A DNA stretch of 64,000 bases from Chromatiaceae bacterium (GTDB lineage: Bacteria; Pseudomonadota; Gammaproteobacteria; Chromatiales; Chromatiaceae). The notes beneath the pieces were generated by a model. That model was not told the DNA's origin and searched no databases. It worked only from the letters and a program-made list of their open reading frames with translations. A program made the position numbers and the translations under genes. Shown piece by piece: positions 35,074 through 43,916 of the stretch. Location of the stretch: positions 930,001 to 994,000 of the forward strand of contig JACKMK010000002.1 in assembly GCA_024235395.1 (NCBI GenBank), in the 5' to 3' direction. Position 1 is the first letter of the stretch. Every line of letters begins with the position of its first letter.

Positions 35074-36873
35074 ATGTCAAAGGCCGTCGTCGGGAAGGCC
35101 GGCTGGACACTCATCGGCCTGCTCATCGCCGTGGTTGCGGTGTTGGGCTGGGTGGGGCTCGCGCACTCGCCCGTCGAGAAAAAGGCGATCGTGCCACCGG
35201 TCAGCGTCGACAGCAGCCTGGAGCCGCAGCCGCCAGCGGTCAGCTTCACCGACATCACGGCCCAGGCGGGGATCGGGTTCGTGCATCACAGCGGCGCCGC
35301 CGGTGATCGCCTGTTGCCCGAGACGATGGGTAGCGGCGCGGCCTTCTTCGATCTCGACAACGATGGCGACCAGGATCTGCTGCTGATCGATTCCGGGCGT
35401 CTGCGTGGCCACCCGGCAGACGCGCCGGTCGTCCCGAGTCTGCATCTCTATCGCAACGACGGCAGCGGCCACTTCACGGACGTCAGTGCGGAGGCGGCGC
35501 CTGCCGATGCCTTCTACGGCATGGGTGTGGCGCTCGGCGACTACGATCAGGACGGCTGGACCGACGTCTTTGTCACCGCGGTCGGCGAGAACCGGCTGTA
35601 CCGCAACCAGCAGGGTCGGCTCGAAGACGTCACCGCCGCGGCCGGGGTGGCCGGCGACCCGTACGACTGGAGTACCGGCGCGAGTTTCGTCGATGTCGAT
35701 CAGGACGGTGACCTGGACCTGTTCGTCGCCAACTACATCACCTGGTCTCTCGAGATAGACCGCAAGGTCAATTTCCAGATCACCGGCATCGGTCGAGCGT
35801 ACGGGCCGCCCAATGCATTCGCCGGCAGCGACGCCTATCTGTACCGCAATCTGGGCGATGGGCGTTTCGAGGATGTCTCGGCGAGCAGCGGGATTCGTGT
35901 CGCCCACCCGCAGAGCGGGGAACCCATGGCCAAGGCCCTCGCCGTGCTGCCGCTGGATATCGATCGCGACGGTGCCATGGACCTGTTCGTCGCCAACGAC
36001 ACGGTGCAGAATTTTCTTTTCCGCAACCGGGGCCAGGGGCGCTTCGAAGAGGTTGGTACCGAATCCGGTGTGGCGTTCGACCGTAACGGTGCCGCAACCG
36101 GTGCGATGGGTGTCGACAGCGCACACATCTTCGACGATCCGGACCAGGCGATCGCGATCGGCAATTTCGCCAACGAGATGAGTTCGCTGTACGTCACTAG
36201 CAGCGGCCGCCTGCCGTTGTCGGATCAGGCGATCATCTCGGGAATAGGGGCGGCCTCGCGCGCTGCGCTGACCTTCGGATTGTTTTTCTTCGACTACGAC
36301 CTGGATGGCCGCCTCGACCTGCTGCAGGTCAACGGTCACCTGGAGCCCGAGATCAATCAAGTCCAGGCCAGCCAGTCACATGCGCAGGCCGCGCAGCTGT
36401 TCTGGAACTGCGGGACCGCCTGCAGGACACCGTTCGTCCCCGTCAGCGCAGCGTCGATGGGTGATCTCGCGCGACCGATCGTGGGCCGAGGTGCGACCTA
36501 TGCGGACATCGACGCCGATGGCGACCTCGATGTGCTGATCACCCAGAACAACGGGCCACCAAGGCTGCTGCGCAACGACCAGGCGATCGGACACCATTGG
36601 CTACGCGTGGCGCTGCAGGGCAGCGCGCCCAACCGCGAGGCGATCGGCGCGGAGTTGATGCTGACGCTGGGCGACCGGCAGCTGCGGCGACGCGTGATGC
36701 CGAGTCGCAGTTATCTTTCGCAGGTCGAGCTGCCGGTCACGTTCGGTCTTGGCGCTGCGCAACAGGTCACATCACTTGCGATCGTCTGGCCCGACGGCAC
36801 GCGCCAGGAAGTCGTGGATCCTGCGCTGGACGAGGTCCTGCTGGTGCGACAGCGCGAGGAGAAAGCCAACTGA
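35074..36873 (+). CDS. Membrane-anchored CRTAC1-like FG-GAP/UnbV protein
   Basis: ATG 35074 (MSKAVVGKAGWTLIGLLIAV) gives 599 residues with one N-terminal membrane anchor (about 10-30). TACAAT at 35042-35047 could be its -10. The body has FG-GAP/VCBS loops such as DLDNDGDQDLL, DYDQDGWTDV, DVDQDGDLDL, DIDRDGAMDL, DYDLDGRLDL and DIDADGDLDV, then an ASPIC/UnbV domain (HHWLRVALQGSAPNREAIGAE to LAIVWPDGTRQ). It is probably a periplasmic calcium-stabilised propeller. The stop overlaps the ATG of the next gene, so the two products are probably made in balance. It is divergent from the multihaem cytochrome. Confidence 0.85.
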   Translation: MSKAVVGKAGWTLIGLLIAVVAVLGWVGLAHSPVEKKAIVPPVSVDSSLEPQPPAVSFTDITAQAGIGFVHHSGAAGDRLLPETMGSGAAFFDLDNDGDQDLLLIDSGRLRGHPADAPVVPSLHLYRNDGSGHFTDVSAEAAPADAFYGMGVALGDYDQDGWTDVFVTAVGENRLYRNQQGRLEDVTAAAGVAGDPYDWSTGASFVDVDQDGDLDLFVANYITWSLEIDRKVNFQITGIGRAYGPPNAFAGSDAYLYRNLGDGRFEDVSASSGIRVAHPQSGEPMAKALAVLPLDIDRDGAMDLFVANDTVQNFLFRNRGQGRFEEVGTESGVAFDRNGAATGAMGVDSAHIFDDPDQAIAIGNFANEMSSLYVTSSGRLPLSDQAIISGIGAASRAALTFGLFFFDYDLDGRLDLLQVNGHLEPEINQVQASQSHAQAAQLFWNCGTACRTPFVPVSAASMGDLARPIVGRGATYADIDADGDLDVLITQNNGPPRLLRNDQAIGHHWLRVALQGSAPNREAIGAELMLTLGDRQLRRRVMPSRSYLSQVELPVTFGLGAAQQVTSLAIVWPDGTRQEVVDPALDEVLLVRQREEKAN

Positions 36874-39800
36874 TGCGGATCCATCGCCTCGCGATCTTGC
36901 TGATCGTGTCGCTCGCGTTGAGCATCGCGGCCTGCGAGAAGGGACCGCCCCCCGGCGCCATTGGCGCGACCGTGGTGGCGGAAAACAATCGCGGCGTCGG
37001 TTTGATGGGACAGTTTCGCTACGCCGAGGCACGCGAAGTTTTCGCACACCTGGTCGATGCCAGTCCCGAGCTGTCGACGCTGCAGATCAACATGGCCATC
37101 GCCACGCTCAATCGACAGCAGCCCGGCGACGAGCGCCGTGCGCTCGAACGGATAGAGGCATTGCTGGCGAAGCAACCCGACGATCTGAACGCGCACTATG
37201 TCGCCGGGTTGCTGCGGCTGTATCTGGGGGACCTCGAACAGGCCCGGATGCATTTTCGGCATGTCGTGGATGCCGACCCGGAAGATGCCTATGCGGGCTA
37301 TTATCTGGCGCAGTGCGAGGCACAGCTCGGGGATCAGGCACAGGCGCTGCAGCGCTACCAGCGTGTGATGCAGCAAGACCCCTATCTGCGCAGTGCCTAC
37401 TATGGTGCATTCCAGGCCTCGAGACAGCTGGGTCGACATGAGGAGGCACGCGCGCTGTTGGACGATTATCAGCGGCTCGCCAACAATCCGCGCTCGCAGC
37501 TGGCCGAGTTCAAGTACACCCGCATGGGTCCGCGGGCCGAGGCGCAGATACTCGGCGGACGCGTCGAGCAGGCCATGACACTGCCCGTCGGAGAGCTCTT
37601 CGCCGCGCCGCTCGACCAACCCCTGCCATCAGACGACACCGCAACGACGTCCGCGAGGCCGTTCGGCATCACGCCGGTCGACCTCGATGGTGAGGCCATC
37701 CTGATCACCCATCGTTCGCTGCCCGGGGTCACGCTGTTGAGACGCCAGCCCGACGGCAGCTTCAACGTAGACGGCGACCTGGCCTTCGTTGACGCGGATC
37801 GGGTGAACGCCGCGCTCTGGGGCGACTTCGACAACGACGGCCTGGTCGACCTGTACCTCTGCCGCCAGGGGCCGAATCAACTCTGGCGCCAGGTATCCCC
37901 GGGCCAGTGGATGGATGCGACCGACAGCGCCGCAGCCGCCGGTGGCGACCGCGATACCGTCGACGGTGCCTTTTTCGACGCCGACCACGACGGCGACCTG
38001 GACCTGTTCCTCGTCAACGTCGACGGTGACAACGAACTCCTCAACAACAATCTGGACGGCAGCTTCCGCGCCCTGGCCGGCGAGCAGGGGCTCACCGGCG
38101 CCGGCGCCGCGGGCAGGCAGGTGCTGCCCCTGGATCTCGATGGCGACCGCGATCTGGATATCATCGTGCTCAATGCCGACGCACCGCACGAGATCTATCT
38201 GAACGATCGACTCTGGCACTACCGCGACACCGGGGGACAGGCGGCATTCCGCAACAGCCCGGCGCTCGCCGGTCTGGCACTCGACCTCGACAACGACGGT
38301 GTCATCGACGTGGTGACCGTCGATGACAGTGGTCGTGTTCTCGGCTGGTCCGTCGATGACACGGGTGCCCTGAACCCTCGGGTGTTATGGCAGGGAGAGC
38401 CCGTGACGGGCTGGGCCCAGCTGGCCGCCAGTGATCTTGATGGAGACGGTGTGCAGGATCTGTTGCTGGCGAACGCACTCGGATGGTGGGCCCTGCGGGT
38501 GAATGTCGACGGTACGCTGGAACCGGCATTCGTGCATCGAGCCGAGATGCCCCTGCGTGGGACGACCCTGGTGCTCGGACAACCGGCACAGGGCATGGGC
38601 GTACTCGCGATCGAAGGCGATCGGCTTCGCCGCTGGTCACCGGGCACGGGACGTCACAAATTCCTGGCATTGACCTTCAGCGGCCGTGACGAACAAGCGG
38701 AATCCATGCGGTCCAACAGTTCCGGGATCGGCACCCGTGTCGCGGTCCGGCGCGGCGCACATTGGACGCTGTTGACCACCCTGCGCAACCAATCGGGACC
38801 GGGCCAGGGGCTGCAGCCACTGGCCGTCGGCCTCGGCGGCGCGGGGCAGGCCGACTTCGTGGCGATCGACTGGTCCGACGGCGTATTCCAGAGTGAACTC
38901 GCGTTGGGCGAGGGCAAGATCCACGACGTAAAGGAGACGCAACGCCAGCTTTCCAGCTGCCCGGTGCTGTTCGCGTGGAACGGTGAGCAATACGACTTCG
39001 TCAGCGATCTGTTGGGCGTGGGGGGCATCGGGTATGCGATCGGTCCGGGCGAGTATGCGGAACCGCGACCCTGGGAGAACTTCCTGTTGCCGGCGGGCCT
39101 GCTGCAACAGCGCGACGGCCATTACTCCCTGAAGATCGGCGAACCGATGGAGGAGGCGGCCTATCTCGATTCACTGGCCATCGCCGTCTATGACCTGCCG
39201 CCCGGCTGGCACCTGGTATTGGACGAACGCATGGGCATCGCCGATCCGCAGCCCACCGGCAGTCCGTTTTTCTATCGCCGTGAGGTCGTGCCGGTCGAGG
39301 CCCGCAACCAGGCCGGCGACATGCTCGACCGCATCGCGCGTGCCGACGGCAGTGCTGCCGAGGTCGGCCCGTTGGATCGGCGTTTTATCGGCCGCCTGGG
39401 CCAGGAGCACGTGCTGACGCTGCGCTTCGATGAACCCCTGGATGCCTATCCCGGCAGGCCGCTGCTGTTGATCGACGGTTGGGTCGAGTATCCCTATTCA
39501 CAGACGATGTTCGCGGCCTGGCAGGCCAAAGCCGGATTCGAGGCGCCGACGCTGGAGGCGCAGGACGGTGCCGGTGCCTGGCATCGCGTGCTCGACCAGT
39601 TCGGTTATCCGGCCGGCATGCCGCGGCGCATGTCGGTGCCCCTCGACGGATTGCCGAGCGGGACGCGGGCACTACGGCTGCGCACCAATATGGAGGTCTA
39701 TTGGGACCGGATCAGCGTGGCCTTTGCAGAGCCGTTGCCCGCGGTGCGTACCCGGCGCCTGTCACCGGTCACGGCCCGTGTCGCCTACAGTGGGTTCGCG

Positions 39801-40172
39801 CTGCGCACGACCGGGGAACAACGGTTGCCAGACTACGACTATCGGCGACGCAGTCCTTTCTGGGACACGCGACATCAGGCGGGTTACTACACGCGATTCG
39901 GAGCGGCGCTGGAGTTGCTGAGCGATACGGACGAAGCGGTCGCGATCATAGGTCCCGGCGAAGAGGTGCAGGCCGAGTTTGCCGCGCCGCCGCCGGCCCC
40001 GGCCGGTTGGACGCGAGCACTGGTGCTGGAGGCACGTGGCTGGGCCAAAGACATGGACCTGTTCACCCGTGACGGCGAGACGGTCGCGCCCCTGCCGACC
40101 GCCGGTCGGCCCGGTCCGCAGCGCGCCGCGTTGCACGCGCGCTTCAATACGCGTTACCGGGCCGGCTATTGA
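36873..40172 (+). CDS. Large TPR plus FG-GAP lipoprotein
   Basis: ATG 36873 overlaps the previous stop (TGATG) and gives 1099 residues. The lipoprotein signal ends in LSIAAC (Cys at about residue 20). Residues about 30-215 form TPR repeats (NRGVGLMGQFRYAEAREVF and later units); residues about 260-560 carry VCBS calcium loops (DFDNDGLVDL, DADHDGDLDL, DLDGDRDLD, DLDNDGVIDV, DLDGDGVQDL). The last about 400 residues, starting near SCPVLFAWNGEQYDFVSDLLG, are a beta-rich region I cannot assign. It is coupled to the membrane-anchored CRTAC1-like gene, and together with the divergent cytochrome may form one envelope complex. Confidence 0.82.
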   Translation: MRIHRLAILLIVSLALSIAACEKGPPPGAIGATVVAENNRGVGLMGQFRYAEAREVFAHLVDASPELSTLQINMAIATLNRQQPGDERRALERIEALLAKQPDDLNAHYVAGLLRLYLGDLEQARMHFRHVVDADPEDAYAGYYLAQCEAQLGDQAQALQRYQRVMQQDPYLRSAYYGAFQASRQLGRHEEARALLDDYQRLANNPRSQLAEFKYTRMGPRAEAQILGGRVEQAMTLPVGELFAAPLDQPLPSDDTATTSARPFGITPVDLDGEAILITHRSLPGVTLLRRQPDGSFNVDGDLAFVDADRVNAALWGDFDNDGLVDLYLCRQGPNQLWRQVSPGQWMDATDSAAAAGGDRDTVDGAFFDADHDGDLDLFLVNVDGDNELLNNNLDGSFRALAGEQGLTGAGAAGRQVLPLDLDGDRDLDIIVLNADAPHEIYLNDRLWHYRDTGGQAAFRNSPALAGLALDLDNDGVIDVVTVDDSGRVLGWSVDDTGALNPRVLWQGEPVTGWAQLAASDLDGDGVQDLLLANALGWWALRVNVDGTLEPAFVHRAEMPLRGTTLVLGQPAQGMGVLAIEGDRLRRWSPGTGRHKFLALTFSGRDEQAESMRSNSSGIGTRVAVRRGAHWTLLTTLRNQSGPGQGLQPLAVGLGGAGQADFVAIDWSDGVFQSELALGEGKIHDVKETQRQLSSCPVLFAWNGEQYDFVSDLLGVGGIGYAIGPGEYAEPRPWENFLLPAGLLQQRDGHYSLKIGEPMEEAAYLDSLAIAVYDLPPGWHLVLDERMGIADPQPTGSPFFYRREVVPVEARNQAGDMLDRIARADGSAAEVGPLDRRFIGRLGQEHVLTLRFDEPLDAYPGRPLLLIDGWVEYPYSQTMFAAWQAKAGFEAPTLEAQDGAGAWHRVLDQFGYPAGMPRRMSVPLDGLPSGTRALRLRTNMEVYWDRISVAFAEPLPAVRTRRLSPVTARVAYSGFALRTTGEQRLPDYDYRRRSPFWDTRHQAGYYTRFGAALELLSDTDEAVAIIGPGEEVQAEFAAPPPAPAGWTRALVLEARGWAKDMDLFTRDGETVAPLPTAGRPGPQRAALHARFNTRYRAGY

Positions 40173-40336
40173 GTCGCGGCGCGGTATTGCGCCGGACTGC
40201 CCAGGGTGGCGCGGGGTGTTCAGCGGCCTGTCGGACCTGATCATCGGCGGAGAGCGACGGAAGCCAATCACGCGCATTGGTCGACCCGGTCGGGTCGCGT
40301 CGATCCCTGATCCGCGGGCGTCGGGTCAGAGGCCGG

Positions 40337-41329
40337 TTAGCGCCGGCTGCGTCTACGCGCGGCGTGGATGCGGGCCTCGATCGTGGATCTGCTCAGCGGT
40401 TGGTCGCTGCCGGCCGGGGACAGGTATTCGCCGCCCAGGTAAGGGTGGATGCTGCTGCGCAGATGTGACTGCATGTCGTGGCCGATGCGTCGGTCGCGTT
40501 CCGCGCGCAGTCGTGCGATGTCGATCGGCGCGACCACCACTTTCTCCCCGGGACCCGCATCGGCCTGCGCCAGGATGCGGCCGTCGTAGTCGGTGATCAT
40601 GCTGCTGCCCGGCCAGCTGAACGGCGGGTAGTTTTCGAGCCTGGCGCCCTGATTCGCGGCGACCACGTAGGTGGTGTTCTCGAGCGCCCGTGTTCGATTG
40701 ATCAGCGTCCACCAGTCCATCGGTTCTGTCGATCCCCAGGGGTCCATATAGGCGGAGACACGAATGATCACCTCGGCGCCGTTGAACGCGATCTGGCGGA
40801 TGGTCTCGGGAAACAACCAGTCGTAGCAGATCGCCACGCCAAGCCTGCCCAGTTCCGTGTCGACGACCGGGAACGGTTCTTCACGATAGCCCGCGATGTC
40901 GTGCGGGCTGGTATGGATCTCCCAGGGGATCCAGGTGTTGACCTTGCGGTACTTGGCCAACACGCCTTCGGGCCCGATCAACGCGGTGGTGTTGAAGACC
41001 AGGCCCGGATACTTCGTGTCGGTCTCGAGAAAGGTACCGCTCTGGATGTAGCAGCCGAATCTTTGGCAGAGCTTGCGGTATTCCTCGGTATGTTCATTGG
41101 GTATTGGCACTGCGAGCCTGTCGTGCAGTTGCGCTACGTTGTCGTAGACGGGTGCCGCATGCGCGAACTCCGGAAACACGAGCAGCCGTACGTCGAAAAA
41201 AGGTTCATAGCCAACGATGGTCTGCACCGCCAGCTCACACATCCTGCGCGTGCGCTCGCCGATCTCTTCGCGCGTCGTGGGGCAGGGGAAGTCGGTCTGA
41301 CAGGCGGCGGCATAGTACAGGTCGGGCAT
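40337..41329 (-). CDS. Carbon-nitrogen hydrolase (nitrilase superfamily)
   Basis: 330 residues. The catalytic set is complete: Glu in VFPEFAHA (about residue 54), Lys in KYRKVNTW (about 127) and Cys in AICYDWLFPE (about 168). The GVAICYD and WPGSSMI contexts resemble aliphatic amidase or nitrilase branches more than NAD synthase or apolipoprotein transferase branches. The substrate is unknown. A cytoplasmic location is likely since no signal peptide is seen. AGGAC precedes ATG 41329. It converges on the 36873 gene; neighbours give no functional hint. Confidence 0.85.
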   Translation of the reverse strand: MPDLYYAAACQTDFPCPTTREEIGERTRRMCELAVQTIVGYEPFFDVRLLVFPEFAHAAPVYDNVAQLHDRLAVPIPNEHTEEYRKLCQRFGCYIQSGTFLETDTKYPGLVFNTTALIGPEGVLAKYRKVNTWIPWEIHTSPHDIAGYREEPFPVVDTELGRLGVAICYDWLFPETIRQIAFNGAEVIIRVSAYMDPWGSTEPMDWWTLINRTRALENTTYVVAANQGARLENYPPFSWPGSSMITDYDGRILAQADAGPGEKVVVAPIDIARLRAERDRRIGHDMQSHLRSSIHPYLGGEYLSPAGSDQPLSRSTIEARIHAARRRSRR

Positions 41330-41540
41330 GTGGGCGTCCTTTGGGTGCTCGTCGATCGGTCAGTCGAGGATTGTGACGGAAAACCGGGTTGTTTTTGCGG
41401 GGTGTCGTGTGACTGTGCACGGCATCGTCGTGCGCACCAAGATTTGGGAGGCTGACAACTCGCCCGCGAGTGGTCGATGGAAAGGCGGCTTTGTCGGAAA
41501 CACCGAAGAACGGGACCGATCGGCCGTGGCATCCGGGGTG

Positions 41541-42644
41541 TCACCGTCGCCGCAGACCGAACCGGACCAGCGCCCCCGCCGCCAGCAGGTAAAGCAGCGA
41601 AAAGACGATCGTAGAGATACCGAAGTCGCGCACGACGACCACCCAGCCCGGGTCTTCCGGGTCGAAGTAGCACTCCGTCGTTGTCCCTGCCCGGTAGTCT
41701 TCGAGCAGCCCCATGTCCCCGGCGGCCGACGACGCATGGCGAAAGCCTGTCGAGACGATGGACTTGTCCGGCCCATCGTAGCGGAGCGTCAACAGCGGCG
41801 TAAAAAAACGCGCCGTACTGCGGGCGTTGCTCGTTCTGCCACCACTCACATTGCTGCTGGAGGTCGTCGTATCGACGGCGTAGCGGACGTCGAGCACCTC
41901 GCAGGTTGTCGCTTGCCAGCTGACCCAGGGTTCCAGTGCGTTCCAGATCTGTGAGACGGCGAAGAAAAGCAGCAACACACCGCCAAAAAGGGACAGGCCT
42001 TTCAGGACCCCGACATTGCCGCGGTTGCGCATATAGCGGTAAAGGCCCAGCTGCAAGACCACGAACAGCAGGAAGAAGAACATCACGGCGCCGTACTGAT
42101 GGAAGAAACCGACGCCGCTGCCGTCCGGATACCGCGGTGTTTCCCGCAGGTGGGCCACCTCGATGGGGCCGTCCACCCCAAGTGCGGTGGCATCCACTTC
42201 GAGGTAGACATCGCCGGAGACATCCCAACTGACGAGAAAGCGGAACGACACGCGTCCGATTGCACCCGACGGCAGTAAGCGCGTCGGCCAGACGATGGTC
42301 CTTTGCTGTTCCGGCTTTTCCGGTTGCGCGAAGCCTACGCCCTGGTCCCCAGCGACGAAATGCGCCACCTCGCCCAATAATGCCTTGATCGCCACCTGCT
42401 GATCCGTGGCGGTACCGTTCGCCACCGTGATGATCGCGTCGTGCACACGACCGTAGACCAGCGGCTGCGGGGTGACCTCGAATGTCAGGTCGAGTTTTTC
42501 ACTGGACGGTGCCCGCCCCGAAACGATCCAGTCCGCATCGTCACCGGAACGGGCGGACAGCACGGCTGGCGCCAGCATCGACAGGCACAACAATACCGTG
42601 CACCCATTGATCCATCGTGTCCGTCGCACTCGATGTTTCTGCAT
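41541..42644 (-). CDS. DUF3592-like membrane protein of unknown function
   Basis: 367 residues. There is an N-terminal signal or anchor (about 12-30), an extracytoplasmic beta-rich domain (about 40-180) with features of an immunoglobulin-like fold (TVANGTATDQQVAIKALL), two membrane helices (about 183-205 and 218-238), then a DUF3592-type segment (SWQATTCEVLDVRY to LLEDYRAGTTTECYFDPEDPGWVVV) and a final helix (about 340-360). The function is unknown. GGGAGATCGCC before ATG 42644 is a good ribosome site. Confidence 0.7.
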   Translation of the reverse strand: MQKHRVRRTRWINGCTVLLCLSMLAPAVLSARSGDDADWIVSGRAPSSEKLDLTFEVTPQPLVYGRVHDAIITVANGTATDQQVAIKALLGEVAHFVAGDQGVGFAQPEKPEQQRTIVWPTRLLPSGAIGRVSFRFLVSWDVSGDVYLEVDATALGVDGPIEVAHLRETPRYPDGSGVGFFHQYGAVMFFFLLFVVLQLGLYRYMRNRGNVGVLKGLSLFGGVLLLFFAVSQIWNALEPWVSWQATTCEVLDVRYAVDTTTSSSNVSGGRTSNARSTARFFTPLLTLRYDGPDKSIVSTGFRHASSAAGDMGLLEDYRAGTTTECYFDPEDPGWVVVVRDFGISTIVFSLLYLLAAGALVRFGLRRR

Positions 42645-42882
42645 GGCGATCTCCCGGCTTTCGCGATCTCAGGCGCAAGATGTCGCCGGGCATGATGCGG
42701 ACCCGGAGGACTAGCTCCGCATGATCCGCCTTGGCCGACGTGTCACGCAAGGCGCGCGTTCGCGCGTCGAACCTCGGTGACTGGATGGCTCGGGGCCAGG
42801 CGAAGATGCAGCCAGGCCTCAATGCCTGCCGACTATTCGGCCACGCTCCCCGGACGTCCCGCGGGAGCAAAACTCTTCTACG

Positions 42883-43560
42883 ATGCGCCACTATGCGGTG
42901 CCCGTGGATGCGCCGGGATTTCCTGGCATCCTTTTGCCCATTTCGTCCAGAGTCGGTGCCCCAGTGGATCTGAGCGTCGTCCTTTCCTCTTTTTCGTTGT
43001 TGTTCCTCGCCGAAATGGGCGACAAGACGCAGTTGATGGCGATGACGCTCGCCCACCGTTACCGCGTTGCACCGGTCGTCGCCGGCACCTTCCTCGCTTT
43101 TCTGCTGCTAAACCTGCTGGCCGTATTGGTGGGTGAGGGGCTGTCGCGCTACGTGCCGCGCGAGGTAGTGTTGATTGCGGCGGGCCTGCTGTTTCTACTG
43201 TTCGCATACCGGTCCTGGGTCAATGGCGATGACGAGGACGGCACGCTGGATAAGACCGACCAACGCGCTGCCTGGCTTACCAGCTTCGTGTTGATCTTCG
43301 TCGCCGAACTCGGCGACAAGACGCAGCTGGCGATGGTGGCGTTGGCGGCGCAGTCCGGCGAACTGTGGTCGGTCTTCGTTGGCGGCACCCTGGCACTGTG
43401 GTCGGTGTCACTGCTCGGGATCCTGATCGGGAGGACACTGTTGCGTCGGATATCCAGGATCTGGGTACACCGCGCGGCCGCGTTGCTGTTTCTCGCGTTT
43501 GGGGTGCTGGCGATCGGGCAGGTATTGTTGGGCCTTACGGGTCAGCTTTCGGACAACTGA
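42883..43560 (+). CDS. GDT1/UPF0016 (TMEM165) family cation transporter
   Basis: Six-helix membrane protein with two inverted repeats, each with the family signature: EMGDKTQLMAM and ELGDKTQLAMV. Bacterial members export Mn2+ (MneA/Mnx type); eukaryotic ones move Ca2+/Mn2+, so divalent cation transport is likely. ATG 42883 gives 225 residues; GTG 42964 (VDLSVVLSSFSLLFL) would give 198 and fits the usual short N-terminus better. Its 3' end overlaps the convergent anti-sigma remnant by 19 bases. Confidence 0.88.
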   Translation: MRHYAVPVDAPGFPGILLPISSRVGAPVDLSVVLSSFSLLFLAEMGDKTQLMAMTLAHRYRVAPVVAGTFLAFLLLNLLAVLVGEGLSRYVPREVVLIAAGLLFLLFAYRSWVNGDDEDGTLDKTDQRAAWLTSFVLIFVAELGDKTQLAMVALAAQSGELWSVFVGGTLALWSVSLLGILIGRTLLRRISRIWVHRAAALLFLAFGVLAIGQVLLGLTGQLSDN

Positions 43561-43849
43561 TGGTAGGCCAGGGTGGCCAGGCCGAGCAGGGTCTTCTTGT
43601 CCAGTTCACCGCTGAGCGCATAACCGGACCGGCCATCGATCCAGTAGGAGACACCGATGCCGTCTTCGAACGCATACCGAAAACCGGCTTCGGCAGCAGC
43701 GGCTTCCTGCACTTCGCGCTGGACGTAGAGCGTCACGCGCCGGGCATCGTGGGCAACGCAAGAAGGCCCGCCGCAATCCCGGGAACGATTGTCGCCACTC
43801 GCATTCCCCGGTATTGCGATGCGAGCCGATCAGTCCCGATTTCAGGCCG
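43542..43849 (-). pseudogene. Frameshifted remnant of a transmembrane anti-sigma-factor-like gene
   Basis: An open 64-codon piece at 43542-43736 (GTG start) encodes a segment running from VTLYVQREVQ to GVSYWIDGRSGYALSG, resembling the C-terminal extracytoplasmic end of RsiW-like anti-sigma factors paired with ECF sigma factors. The matching upstream portion (PEIGTDRLASQYRGMRVAT) lies in the neighbouring frame and runs into a stop at 43733-43735, so a one-base shift near 43745 would join them. The N-terminal zinc-finger and membrane parts are missing, overrun by the MFS gene end at 43917. No ECF sigma gene is nearby. Confidence 0.5.
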
Positions 43850-43916
43850 CACCGTCCCCGGATCCATTGCGATCGGCTGCGTATCCATTCGGCAGCTCGG
43901 CTGAATGCAACCGCGT

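Noticed and set aside
40282..40297. CGACCCG-GT-CGGGTCG palindrome as a terminator between convergent genes
   Set aside because: No T tract and too short a loop; could be a protein site or chance in GC-rich DNA.
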